Assembly (NCBI GenBank): GCA_014871385.1 | Contig: CM026423.1 | Span: 8,284,967-8,348,966, forward strand | Direction: 5' to 3' | DNA: 64,000 nt | Origin: Ceratodon purpureus | Lineage: Eukaryota > Streptophyta > Bryopsida > Pseudoditrichales > Ditrichaceae | Shown: one piece after another, positions 33,443-45,756 of the stretch | Numbering within the stretch: position 1 is the first letter of the stretch | How the letters are laid out: each line of letters begins with the position of its first letter | Notes under the pieces: model-generated | Told to the model about the DNA's origin: nothing | The model's database searches: none | What the model saw: only the letters and a program-made list of their open reading frames with translations | Position numbers and translations under genes: made by a program

Positions 33443-36400
33443 TCAGGTCCTCGTTCCACGTCCTTTCAGCACATAATTACGTAAGCCAGGAATATGAACA
33501 TTGTAGAGGTAGTCGGCCCAGTCAAGTTGTCGCACATTAAAAGCAAATGTCTCAAGTTCTTCCGTAGATAGCTCCTTCGATAGAGTTTCAGTGTTCTCTA
33601 TGCCAAACCTATATTAAAATACACCAGTTGCACGTTAGACGCGTTTGAAGAAATTGGATCACTGGCTTCTGTTCTCTACCTATCTACAATGTATCATCCC
33701 TCACATATATCATCATTATCTTACTTAAAGTACATTCCCTTGATTCAACAAGCCAAATATTGTACTAGTAGAGGAGACAACACTGTACATAATTCCCATA
33801 AAAAGTTCCCATAAGAGACAGAGTCAACTAAAAGTATCACATACTATGCAGGCTCAATATACGTCAAGAGAACAGGTCAATGGTGAATCTATACTGTCAG
33901 ATTTTAATTCTAAAGTACATCATCCGCCACTTCGATGTAGGGACGGTCAAAAAGAGCTACAAAGACTGACAGGTGAGCAACAGTGAGCAGTTGGAAAAGG
34001 AGGATACGAACCTGCCAGCATAGAACGTGTATGGTTTGTAAATGTAAGCCAGGTATTTAAATTGCTCAAGTGTTTTTTGAATGATGAGTTCCCGCCTTGA
34101 AGTCGACTTCCCTTTCTTTATCCATGGCAAAATCTTCGACAGCTGTAAGATTTAAAAGACAACTTCAATTTTTCTGTGGGAGTGTCGACCGTGAAGCCAT
34201 TCGACCACAACATGTAAAAAAGATATCCGAGATGATCGATTGCTTGAAATATATGGAATACTTGATAATATGTAAAAGATACTGAGGTTCATTACATAAA
34301 AAATGAGGCTTGAATTGTTAAACCTATTTCCTATTTTCGTTAAGAACGCACCAGTAGAGGTAGTTGATACACAAACCACATGTAGAGGTTGAACGCAACC
34401 ATGCTCTGCACAAAAAGCATTCGACGAACTTTGATCGGTTTGCCAGATCTGTCAACCATGGGATCCTTCGTGAACAGCTCCAAAGCTACATCTGCCAAAA
34501 TGTTGAAAGTCATGGGATTCACCACCGACGACGCTACTTGATACACCTGTAATCCTGGTTTCTGGGCATTTTTGGCCATAGATGCCAAAAGAGCATTTAC
34601 AACAAAGTCGGCTGGAATCTGTTCAAACATCATCGTGTAACTTAGTATAATCTAGCAAAAACCATCCAGTCCACTACTTGAAATAATTATGCACAGAAAG
34701 TATTAGAGGTAAACACAGCTCCTTCACTATGGAAATTGTAACATAGACCTGCTTTTTACAAAAATTCCCTCCTACTGCAGAAATAAGCACTCTTCTGTGA
34801 TGTAACGCATTTTCATGAAATAAGATACTAACCACGTCCAGCACCCCTTGAGGATTTGCAAGAAACCCAGTCATCTGCCCCTTCCCGTAAGCCAGCACAA
34901 TAGGGTCCATCATTCTGCAAGCAAGAGAGAACCTGTTAAAGTAGCCGTTTCAAGTTTACTTGTAAGCAGCCATAATCTTTTCAAGAAGGAATGCACGCTC
35001 TACATAACAGTGAAAATATAAGCATTAGGCATCCAATTTTCCCACGCTTATCTAAAAGGTACTGAACTTGGGCAAACAACGGGCAGTTTGTCAGCTTTGC
35101 CAAGGGAACAAGAGCCCACTCACCGGATTCCTTCCATCCAGCCAGGGAAGGGATCGGCAAGGGTACTCTCCACCACACTCGGTCGTAATATAACCACTGG
35201 AATGTCACCACGCAAAGAATCAACTAGCATTTCACCCATGGCCTTGGAGAAGACGTAGGTGTCTTGCCACCCAAAAAGTTTAGCCCTGCGTGACATTTTC
35301 AAACAGCTTGAGAATATGTTGGTTAATAAACAAAGGCTCCCTAATGATTTTAATTTTTATAACATCTTGTTCGGATAAACTTATCCTTGAACAGAAAGCG
35401 TCTGAGAATTCGCAAGGCAATCCAACTCAATGCACAACCAAAAACATGCCTGGCCATGCCCAACTCTTTCATCTTCTTCTCCAGAATTTGCTGTTGTTCT
35501 TCAAAAGGGATGCTGGTTTGGTCCATTTCAGCAGCCACTTTCTTCAACGTGTTCGCACAAAGCTCCATCTCGGATGCAACATCAAGCTCTGGAACATTGC
35601 CGTCTTTCGACATCTCCCTTGCAATGCTATCGCCCATCTTGAAAAGCTTCTCAGGAGTGTGTCCTTGTCTCTGGCCATTAACGAATGCTGGACGAAACGA
35701 TGAATCAGTAAAAACCATCTTGTGAGAAGAACTTTAACGGCCCTTACAAAATAGCTCGAGAAGATACTTCAACGAACTCCAGAAATAAGCACATGGTGCT
35801 TTGCAAAGGGTTGAAAGAGCAGATCCTGGTAAGTTATGCTTGTTGAACTTCAGAGATCTACAGATTTCCGTTGATATTTTACAGCGAAGACATTTCTGCA
35901 TTGAAAATGTCAATGTACACGAAAATAATTTACCTGTGGAGACATGTAGGAAGAGCTGAAGGTTTGGGCAGCCATTTGCAAAATCAAGTATTCTTCGTGG
36001 ACCCTGGGTGTTGATGTTCAATGCGGTGTCGTACCTGACAAATTAAAAAGGCACATAAATTAATACCATGTGCATTTAACCAAGATGGACAGCACTTCTA
36101 TACTTTTAGCATATTACAGGCATGTGAAAGAAAATCGCAATGAAACCATGACAGAACCCACAGCTGGTAGCGGTCCAAGAAATGTCGATCTCCTATTATT
36201 CTTCCAAGTAAAAATGCTGGAAACAAAGAACTCGCCCATGACCAGCCGTGAGGATTAAAACGATTATTCAGTGACAGATGTCCAAGATAGGGACCTAGAT
36301 CATTTCCATGCACAAAAGCAGCAGGAAGTACAAGCCGCTTTACCTCTCATCGAAGGTGGTGGTTGCAGCCGAATTCACAATAACATCAACATTTCTGGAA

Positions 36401-38111
36401 ATCTCCTCCGTCATTTCATTTGAGATCCCGAGGCCATCGGAGGAAATGGTGCCACTGACTGCGGTTAGCTTTCTGGTCATAAAATCCTCGTAATTCTCTC
36501 CATGAGTAGCTTTGAGCACTTTGAACAGCGGAGACATGATAACCTACAAGTTCACCCCCAAAAACGTTGGTAAAAATACTTGTATGGAAAGAAAAGTGCG
36601 GTTCTGAAAGTATATCCATTACTGCTTCTCGAAATTAAGCAGTAAATTTAGTTGAGATTGCTCAGAGGATGCACTACAAATCTGCACTAATCGACCGAAC
36701 CAGAATAAGATCGTCAGTTAATGTTGCAAGCTCGAATGTGGAGAATCTTACATTATTTTTCAGCCTCTCCTCAGCTGTCGCGTTTTTCTGCGGTTGAATG
36801 AGTAGGTACAACTGGCCAACATCGGGTTGGACTCTCAAAATTTTCTCCACCATGACTGCAAGCAAAGTATGTTCAAGTGAATCAACAAGGACGTAGACAA
36901 TCAAACTAAATTAGGTCATGTTTATAGCAGGGCCAAAGAGTCGTGTTCAAATGTCTACACTGGATTTGAAAGCGATCAAATGGAAAAAGCTGGAGATATT
37001 CGCTACTAATCAAAATGATAGAGATGTTGAAGCTGTTGTTGAAGAGGAAGGAAAACGGCTTAGTCAGGATATTAGTACCCTTTGCAAGGAATCCCGTCGC
37101 TCCTGTGACAAGAAGATTTTTCCCCTTCAGAAATTTTAAGATTCCGAGTCCATCAGAACTATCAGCATCGCTTGATTGTTGTTTGTCGGCATTCCGCAAA
37201 ACAACTTCGTCACTGACAGCAGTTGCTCTGTGCGTCCGCAAGGGTGTTAAAGTTGTAGTGAACGCAACACCAGGATTCTCTAATTTATGAATCAGCTCCA
37301 TTAAGGTATCCATACCCTCACTCTGTTTCAAAGGGACATTCATGGGCGTTTGTACAAGCCTCTCCAACTCTGGCAACACACTAGAAGCACCATCTGCAGG
37401 AGGAGCCTTGGAATATCCATTAACAACTCCATTCATTGACACCCCGTTGGCAGCACGTGAGTTTCGGTATCTAATTGCGTCGATGGATTGAGCCAAATCA
37501 ATAACACCTTCCTTATCAGCATACAGTGAAGGTCCGTTCCCATTGCCAACGGTCGCAGATCCATTGAGCGGCGAAATCGCGCTGTAGGCGTGTCCAATGG
37601 TGGAACCATTTCTTGTCGCTCTCTTCAGTACGTTCCCGTTCGTTGAACCATTACGTGAAGCAGATTCGACCGACTTTTTAACGGCACAGCTTCCGTCACA
37701 ATTCGGACCACAGCAAACTTCATTTGCCGTGTCGACGTTACCTTTCTCTGCGTTATCAGCATCTTCAACAGCAGAATATGCATTCAGATTGCCACGGTGG
37801 CCGCCGGTGGCAATCGCATCTCTACTTTTCCTTACTACGACGTCAGCATTCGTCTTGTCGGAAATGGAATCCTCAAAACCAGCTGCAGCTTCACTGCGAA
37901 AATCAGGGCTCCAGAGCCGACCTCCTCGCTTGATCTTGTTCAGGCGCTTCGACGAAAATTCCTTTGGTTTGCACGTCAAAGTCTCACGAACAAGTGCGCC
38001 TCCCAAACTGCATTCCAACGAGTTTGTCCTAACCAAGTTCAACGTGCGTGACCCCGCCAAGCTACAGTTAACAACCCGCACTGTAGCTAACTGGCTGCAC
38101 ACAGCCGCCAT
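33443..38111 (-). CDS. Fatty acyl-CoA/ACP reductase, plastid MS2/FAR2-like
   Basis: Reduces fatty acyl thioesters to primary fatty alcohols with NADPH. MS2-type plastid enzymes supply sporopollenin precursors for spore and pollen walls. Exons: 37079-38111, 36752-36855, 36344-36543, 35934-36034, 35450-35687, 35124-35285, 34833-34914, 34352-34618, 34012-34142, 33443-33608, giving 827 residues. The N-terminus is Ser/Arg/Lys-rich and lacks acidic residues, as in transit peptides. NAD-binding motif [11 protein letters not shown] near residue 335-345; [12 protein letters not shown]; catalytic [13 protein letters not shown] (Tyr and Lys near 570 and 574); [20 protein letters not shown]-terminal sterile domain ending [17 protein letters not shown]. 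The intron after exon 5 appears to use a GC donor. The region before the reductase domain, about 330 residues, is far longer than in typical MS2 proteins and includes [10 protein letters not shown] and several NGS stretches. Confidence 0.93.
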
Positions 38112-39450
38112 CTCGTACGAATACGCTAATCCGCCACTAGTTCCTCCCGTTCTCTTGCGAAGCGGCTCGGTAGTTATAAGTGAAGCAAATTTCAGCGTCC
38201 CGTACTTAACGTAAACCTCGGATCTCCTAGAACGTCTACAGATTACTCACATTGCACCACGCACAAGTGCAAGCAAGTCGCTGCCCTCTCTGAGGCAAAC
38301 ACCTCTGTTTACAAATGAGCACTCGATCGATTGGCGCAAAATCCTAGCACTTAAACCCAAGGAGTCCGCTCTAAACACGAACCGGAGGCAGGTAACCTCA
38401 CAATGGAAGTACTAAAACCAAACCACGAAACCGAAATATATTCCTACGTGCCAATGCCGACGGTCGTCGACGCCCTAACACTCGAACGACGTCCACGATG
38501 CAACCAGCCTAACCTCCGCATGCTCAGCTCGTACCTGTCCACACAACAACTACTAAGCGAATGTCATTTGCGTGCTCATCAACTCTTCAACGACTCCATT
38601 TAACTCCTTAATTAACCTCCGTCTGAAATTCCGCTCTAACACATCAAACGCCTGGCGTTCCAAATGTGCAACGTCACAGAACACCAAACCACGCACACAT
38701 TCACTACTCCATCTACTATCCTCCTAGTAAATCACGCGCAATTAAACGCAACAGACAAAACATCGTCGTACTCTCCCCTCTCAGTCAAGTCCACCACCCC
38801 TTCCCTGACTATGACATACAGCACTCACTCTCTCTCACACCTCATTAAAAATAAAATCCCCCTCACTCCCGAACTTCCTCCACCAAAACTCCATCGCTCA
38901 AATCACTTCTACCACTCCCTACTCTCAAACACTCACTGAAGAAACTCCTACCTCACCAAACACCTCGAGATCGAAACATTTACCTCGTCGAACCGATTCG
39001 CCGCTCCACAACAACCGGCACCGCACACGCCGCCCCGCACCTTCCACGAGCTCGATCGGTCGCCAGACAGAAACAACACAGCGGCCAACTGATGAGGTGC
39101 AATAAACAATGCAGCTAGTTGCATGTGGCGCTCGGCTCCTCTCTGCTGCAGCACGGTTGTTGACAAGAGCGATGAAGTCACGGTGGTTGCAGCGGACGAC
39201 ACAAATGGCGTGGCGATGGAACAGACTGCAGCTCCTCCCAGCGATGGACCGACCGTGCAGTTGCTGCTGCCTGCTGCTTGCTGTTTGCTGCAGCGATGGC
39301 GACAATTTACTTCAAAGCCAGCTCTCTCGCTCCCTCTCTCTCGCAGCTGGATTGACGTCCGTTGCTGTCTCCCCCGCTGTTCTTATAACTAGCGTCTGCT
39401 CAAACCCGTCATCATGCTTAAGACCGACATTTTTCGTCCTTTTTGTGGAT
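38112..39450 (-). promoter_or_regulatory. Probable 5' leader and promoter of the acyl reductase
   Basis: No coding exon found. The plus strand is strongly C/A-rich to about 39.0 kb and becomes G/T-rich from about 39.45 kb, placing a likely transcription start near 39.0-39.4 kb. CT-rich runs (CTCTCTCGCTCCCTCTCTCTCG at about 39322-39345) lie in the switch region. Confidence 0.4.
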
Positions 39451-40697
39451 TCTCGGTGTTGAGATGTAGGCCTCTGGTAGATGGTGGTGGGATTAGGTGT
39501 AGTGACGGGGTGTTGGTACCGCGACTCGGAGTTAGAGGAGCGTGTTGATTACGATGTTCCCACCTACCTACCTGGGAGGTGGACGGGTGACCGTGGATTA
39601 AGACCGTGGGTTTGGTAATTAGTGGGGGTGTTTAAGACGGGGACGGGTGGCGTGGTCCTGTGAACTGGGGTGTTGGGATTAGGTGGAGGTGCACGGTGAT
39701 GGGGTAGGTGATGATAATTGTCTTGATTAGCCGCCGGTTCTGTGTATACCTGGGCTTTTAGATGGGATCTTCTGACAGGAGAATTTGGTAACAATTTTCT
39801 GACTTGGGGCTTTTGGAGGAATGTGTTTGTTTGGTGGAATTCATTTGGGAAAAATGTTCTGGAGGCGAGGGTAGGATCCAGTTCTTACTTCTCCAACTTT
39901 ACTCGGTAACTTTACATGGGGGTTCATCATCACAACTTCATGTATTATGGATTGTGCTGTGTGAAACTCTCGGGTGATGATTGCTGTGTGTGTGCGCGTC
40001 TAAAATCTGTTCACTTGTGTGAAGCGCGGCACAAGGTGACAGTGTTTAGTTGGCGCCAAGGCTAATGTACAATCGTTTAGGTGCCGTGCGAAGCGCTTTT
40101 GGGGCCATAACTGGCAATGTGTTTGTGTGTGAAATGAACGAGTTTTGAGTGCAATTATCAAGTTTTATGTACTTACGAAGAACTGCCAATGGTGTTGCAA
40201 TCACCATGTCAATGTTTCTCAAGACTTTCCCACCCATAAGTTGTCTGAATGGCGTTGTGGAGCGCTGTAGCTCAAGGCATTCACATTGATCCTGAATACA
40301 TAATCATGTAGCTACCAGCCTACCAACCTACCAGTGCCCAGGGCGGCAGAGTAAACTGCAACCCAGAAATTAAAGCACTAGTACGTTTAGTCAAGTGCTG
40401 GGCATGTTATCATTCTCTGTGTACTTCCTGTTTGCAATTGGCTTGATCATAAACAGATCAGATTTTTCAGCACTCCTTCCATGCAAAAATTCTAAGTTAC
40501 AGGGATAATTAGAGTGGAAAATGAATTTGTACACATACGCTTCTTTTTGTATTAAAGGGGGACATCTTAAACTCCTGACACCTGCAAAGAAAGTCTTTGG
40601 ACCAACAAACATAGAGAGAGTAGATGTCCGACGTCAACTGTTCTTAAATGTTAGCAAACCACCGGTGAAGCAGCTTGCAGCCTTGCATGTATCTCTC

Positions 40698-41588
40698 ATG
40701 AGCTGCTTGTATTGCAACTAAGTGAGGACAGCTTTCGGGAGTGCACAGCTTAGGGTGTGTCACGGCCTGTCAACTGACAGGCTCAAGGTCCAAAAAGATA
40801 CTAATCAGTTATGAATGAGGATGTAAACAGATTTTCGTTTGGGGTTCGAATGAAATATACAGTTTCAATTGTTTACTGTAACTATTCTTCTAAGGAAAAA
40901 ATTAGGAAAATAAATTTTAAAAATTATTAATTAAATTAAGTTTTACAAATAAAATGCACATTATATGAATAATAAAATGATTTTCAAACCCATCGAGCGG
41001 AGCGAGAAGGGTTTGAATAAGGGCAACGGGTCCGGTAGGACCCGTTGCCCGTTAAGTAATTTTAGGGTTCACTCAAAACAACGATCACGGGGTGACTAGG
41101 GTTGATCTCATTGGATTTTGGGTTTTATAGCCCCTATTTATCATCTAAATAATGATAAAAAATAAATAAAACTCAAAATTATTATAAAAAAAAATCAGGA
41201 TGCAAGAACCATTTATATTAAATCATTTATCAATCAATATTCACTTGATCCCATCAATCAAATTAATTTTTCATTTTTAGAAAATCACAACTGCAATAGT
41301 TAAATTTCTAAATTTTAAACTGTAAATATTTTTATTATAAAATTTAATTTTTTTTCAGTGTATAAAATAAATAATAAATAAAAGAAAAATCAGTGACTTC
41401 TAAGTCTGGCTTCACTGTGGCAGTGGGATCAAAATTTCATCTCTGACTCAATTTCCGTCACTGGCCACTTGGTACAATGCAGTAACCAGGTGGTCTATAT
41501 TCTAGCAGAAATAGCTAGATATGGACCCACGCACCCTAAACTGTGCACTCTCAAAAGACTACCTCGCAACTAAGTTACTACAGCTCAT
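40698..41588. repeat. Imperfect long inverted repeat, about 890 bp
   Basis: About 60 bases at each end pair imperfectly: ATGAGCTG ... AACTAAG ... GAGTGCACAGCTTAGGGTG at the left, and the complement of ATGAGCTG ... AACTTAG ... GAGTGCACAGTTTAGGGTG at the right. The spacing and long inverted ends suggest a decayed TIR transposon, but no target-site duplication was recognised. Confidence 0.5.
40984..41050. repeat. Two adjacent perfect hairpins
   Basis: First hairpin: TTCAAACCC, a 15-base loop (ATCGAGCGGAGCGAGAA region), GGGTTTGAA at 40984-41016. Second: GGGCAACGGGTCC, loop GGTA, GGACCCGTTGCCC at 41021-41050, a perfect 13-base stem. Both are GC-rich islands inside AT-rich sequence and lie within the long inverted repeat. 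Confidence 0.8.
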
Positions 41589-42973
41589 TTCAGCAGCCAG
41601 CCTGATTGACATACAACCCATGTTATTATTTCTTTATGTATGAAATGCTCAGTTGTAGCAGCCTATCATTCTTACACACATGGTGACACAAGTTCTTTGT
41701 AAATCAAAATCAATATCCACATTTTTTGCTGCAAAGATGGACTCGGGCACTTGGCACTGATACCTAAGTTTGAAGCATTCCATTTTCAGACTTCACCTAA
41801 TATCCTGTTTTTCTTGAGTACCAATTGTAGTTTTGTATAGAGAACAATGTTGGAAGAGAATCCGTGAGGAATCAGAATTCATATATGCTCTCAAACCAAA
41901 TTACAACAAATTTCTAGAACTGTAATTTCCTTTAAAGTTCTTTCAGTTCTGCCATACTTCATGATCAATTGATGCTAATCATTGCAATTTGCAGTGAATT
42001 TCTCAATGAATATTTTTTTTTCTTTTGCAGCTTACCTCAGTGCTCACTAAGGGCCCTGCTTACAAAACCATTGGTTACCTTCCCAATGTCATGAGTTGTT
42101 GAATAATGACTACCTTCTGTAGATAGCAGGTTCATACACCCATGATCTAATAATTATATATCTCTGGAGAAATATGGTTTGTCTCCCAAATATACAATTT
42201 TTCAATTTTTTCATTAAAAATAACCAAAAATAGCCTTAGATAAATTAAAAACATATAAATATCACATAAAATTATTTTCATGTTTTCATTTCTCCAATAT
42301 ACTTAAAATATACATGTTTTTTCTATTTTATTTTTTAAGAATTATTTATGAACAAACCTGCTATCAACGTACTGTTACAACTTACATATGCAAGTAGAAT
42401 GACTCCATCAATGACTCAGTGTCTGCAAATTGGTTTCCCTAGTTTTAATAGTCATGTACGTAAGTACAGGAGACCTGCAGGCATGCACTAAGTTATTGAA
42501 TCTTCAATCAACAGACACTTCATGCAAGCTCATACTGGTTGCTGCAAAGCTGGTATTCCCCTCTTGCTGATAGTACAGGTTTTCCATCACTGCATTAATA
42601 CTGACTATACTTATACTCTGATTTCTGGCATAAGCACATGTTCTGAGCTACTACCATGACATCATAGAAGGTTTGCCACCGGTAGTACAAATATTTGCCT
42701 CTTTTTGAAAGAAAAAAAAAAGGTTGGCCTCTCAAACAATGAATTTTTTCATTTTTTTTTAAATTAAAAAAACACTAAAAATTTCCTCAAATGGTTTTTT
42801 AAATAACTAAATACAGCAAGAAACAATTTATTCTATTTTCATTTTTTTTGTAACATTTTTTTCACATTTTTACGTTATCTGATTTTAGATTTATTTTTGG
42901 GCAAACTTGCCATGGTGCTACGGTGATTACAGAATGGAAACAATGATTTCCAAATCATTGACTCAAATCCTAA

Positions 42974-43239
42974 GAGCATCCCCAGTAAGCCTATAAGCAT
43001 GTAAACCTGTAAGCCTGAGAATGTCGTTCTCCCAAACCTGAGTGTCTTTCTGAAGCAAAACATTCCAAAACCGTTTACAGGTTTACAAGCTTGCCCCAAA
43101 AAACCTTCCAAAACCAGGTTTCAACCTGTAAATTACAGGCTTACAAGCTTGAATACAAACTTGGCCTGAACCGCCATTCACGTCTTTCCACATCTTTCCG
43201 TTTACAGGTTTACAGTTCAGGCCTTAGTGGGGATGCTCT
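42974..43239. mobile_element. PIF/Harbinger (Tourist)-like MITE, 266 bp
   Basis: Ends GAGCATCCCCAGTAAG and the complement of GAGCATCCCCACTAAG. TAA is present at both sides (42971-42973 and 43240-43242), fitting the TWA target duplication of Harbinger elements. The interior is made of repeated TTTACAGGTTTACA and AGCCTGTAA-like blocks that can fold back. Non-coding. Confidence 0.75.
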
Positions 43240-43553
43240 AAGGAATGCATGTGTAGAGCTCTTCATTATGTTTAATACCATGAAATTACTTGATAAAAAT
43301 TGTGAATTTCTTTGACTAAAATGATATAGATATAGAGTGTCCATGGCAATGGTAAGCCAAGTTCCTTTTTTTCATTATAGTATAGAGCTCTTGAATTTAT
43401 ATGTTCTAAACTGTGGAGTACCTAGTGCGCAATTACTTTCTACATTAGCAATCTTTAGGTGAGTGACCAACAGCAATGGTGCATAGATCTAAGCAGTAAA
43501 CACAGGTTTAATTTCAAGCCTCTGGAATGTTATGTGCATGTCCAATGAATTAA

Positions 43554-44478
43554 CCCCTAAAAATTCTGAAAATCCAAAATGGCTCTAGGCTGTTTTGGGC
43601 AGCCTAGATGAAGGGGTTAAAAGTAATATTTTTGCCTAAGAATTTTATTGGGTGCTCCCTAAACCGCAAGGTGTATGTGGTAAAATTTACAAAGCCAAAT
43701 TTCACTTTTAGAACCTTCATCTAGAAATTTTAGGTTTCAAGTCAAAATCGGGCAGTTTAAAATTAGGATTTTTTAGATTTTTTTTTGGCAACGTGTTCAT
43801 AAACAATCCACTACTCAAAATCTGAAGTGGCCTACATCAAAAAGCTTACCAATTTTACAAGGGCAATCTCCAAAATTACAAAACCAAACTTCACAATTTT
43901 GGTAACTTTACAATTTTTTCTTTCAAAATTTGTCAAAATTCGAGATTTAGGATTTTTTTGAAGTTGTTTTTTCCAATAATTCAAAAACTCATGGACGTAA
44001 CTTTTAACTGTTCCCTTTTTTTATAAACCAAAAAAGTTTGACGTTATTTAAGTTTTTCCATATTGGGGTTTTTGTACCTTCTTCTAGAAAACAATTTGCA
44101 TGAAGGCCCAAAAAGCGTAATGAGACTCTAAAATTTTTCATGGAGGTGCCTAACTTAGTTACCTACACGGAAAAAAATATGAGCAAAATGTTTGGGGTAA
44201 CAATCATCAAGTCTCCCTTCGCACCAATTAGAGTATGCATTTCGCGCAAAACCAAAAAAGAAAAAACAATAGACTTTGAACGTTATAATCTCAAAAATGG
44301 TAAAGATCCAACCGTTGAAATTTGACATGGTATTGGTGCAAGTAGTTAGGTTCAAGATCTTACGGTTAAATATACCAAAAAAGTAAAAAAATAAGAATCT
44401 TAATCCCATTTCTATAAGGTTGTCAAAAATCACAGTTTTTGGTTTCGGAGGTCAAAAAACGACTTGAACCTTTACGGG
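43554..44478 (+). mobile_element. 925 bp TIR element, TTAA target duplication, copy 2
   Basis: Homologous along its length to the copy in the F-box gene, in opposite orientation. Left end CCCCTAAAAATTC, right end GAACCTTTACGGG (complement CCCGTAAAGGTTC), so the ends have decayed. TTAA flanks at 43550-43553 and 44479-44482. Shared interior landmarks are CTGTTTTGGGCAGCC, ATATTTTTGCCTAAGA, TATGTGGTAAAATTT and AATATGAGCAAAATGTTTGG. Confidence 0.85.
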
Positions 44479-44482
44479 TTAA

Positions 44483-45756
44483 AATCAATTTGTTTTCTTT
44501 GCTTCCATTGTCCAAATTGTGTGGTTTCAACAATCTGAAAATCCACAGTATGGTACATGGAACTATCTTTTAACTAATTTTCACACTTCTGACCCCATGC
44601 AAACTCCAAAATAGCTCGTGTAACTTGAATAAGTGGTACTCTACAACGAAATATAATTTACAACAAAAAAATTAACACTAAGACACCTGTCCAACAACCC
44701 CTTCAACCCAACTAATACCCGCCAGACTCCCCGGGCCTATATGCAGAAAAACACAAACAACACATTACAACACACACACACCATCAGGAAAGTCTCCGCC
44801 TCCAAATTCTGTACGAATTTGATATCAAATTAACTCAAAAAAATTAATGGAAATTTTATATCAAATTATTGTTTCTTGTTGGTTACTTTTACAGAAAATT
44901 TATATTAAACTATTTTATATAAAAATATTATCAATTTTTTTACGTAAATCATATATCAATTTTATAACTTTGTAAAATAGTGTAAAAATTATAACTAAAT
45001 GTTAGCATATAAAATCTATGTAAAAAAATTATAATTAATTTACCATGTCCTTTCATTATATGAACCCTAAATCTTCCCCTTTTCTACATCATCAATTGGT
45101 ACAGTATCCACAAATATTTGAAATTCCACCTTTAGAATTTTACCGCAGAGTAGATTCATATGTGCAGTTTTAATATTTATTTCATGTAAATTTAACATAA
45201 ACTTTATATTATTCCTATAAGAAATTTACCCTCAAAATATTACATAGAGTTAATGTTGTTTTTCTGTTATAGATTGTAGAAATTAAATTGACATAAAATT
45301 AATAGAAGATGTTTATTTAAAGATAGGGCACCGAAGTTTATATTAACTTTTGATAGAATTCACATAAAATTTACCCCTTTAGATTTTCTTGAGGATGCCC
45401 TCCCCTACCATGGAAACACCCGCTGAAACCATGGAAACACCCGCTGAAACCATGGAAACAAGCTGATACCGAGGAAAGACCCCGCTGATACCAGTGCGAA
45501 GGATACACCCTGCTGATACCATTTTGAAATCAAGTTATACCCTCCGATACCCTGAGATATACATCCAAACACCCGGATGGGCCCCTTAAACCCCAGACGG
45601 TGAAGAGAACAGGCTAGCCACAGAAGCCTCACCCATTCAGACACAGAGTCCACTTGTTCAAGAGACAAGGTTTGTTTGTAGACAAGTTTGCAGAAAACAA
45701 CCTCACCGAGCTTAAACCCTCGCACCAAACCCTAGGACGGTAGCTTCGGGACAGGG
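44483..45756. other. AT-rich intergenic sequence and leader of the CobW gene
   Basis: 44.5-45.4 kb is AT-rich with no gene seen. From about 45.39 kb the plus strand becomes C/A-rich, then G-rich after the start codon. A short 21-base tandem repeat with upstream ATGs lies at 45410-45466. Confidence 0.5.
45410..45466 (+). repeat. 21-base tandem repeat forming a possible upstream ORF
   Basis: Two and a half copies of ATGGAAACACCCGCTGAAACC in a row, each starting with ATG, end at TGA. If transcribed, this is an 18-codon frame encoding METPAET repeats, 291 bases upstream of the CobW start codon. Degenerate GCTGATACC units continue to about 45530. Confidence 0.6.

Larger units (their letters stand above)
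39451..42970. other. Intergenic with inverted repeats, no gene seen
   Basis: A G/T-rich stretch (39.46-39.8 kb) is followed by AT-rich sequence. It contains the long imperfect inverted repeat at 40698-41588 with paired hairpins inside. No exon with domain similarity was found on either strand. Confidence 0.55.

Noticed and set aside
37597..38214. 205-codon plus-strand frame over the acyl-reductase first exon
   Set aside because: Antisense shadow of a well-supported coding exon; no domain of its own.
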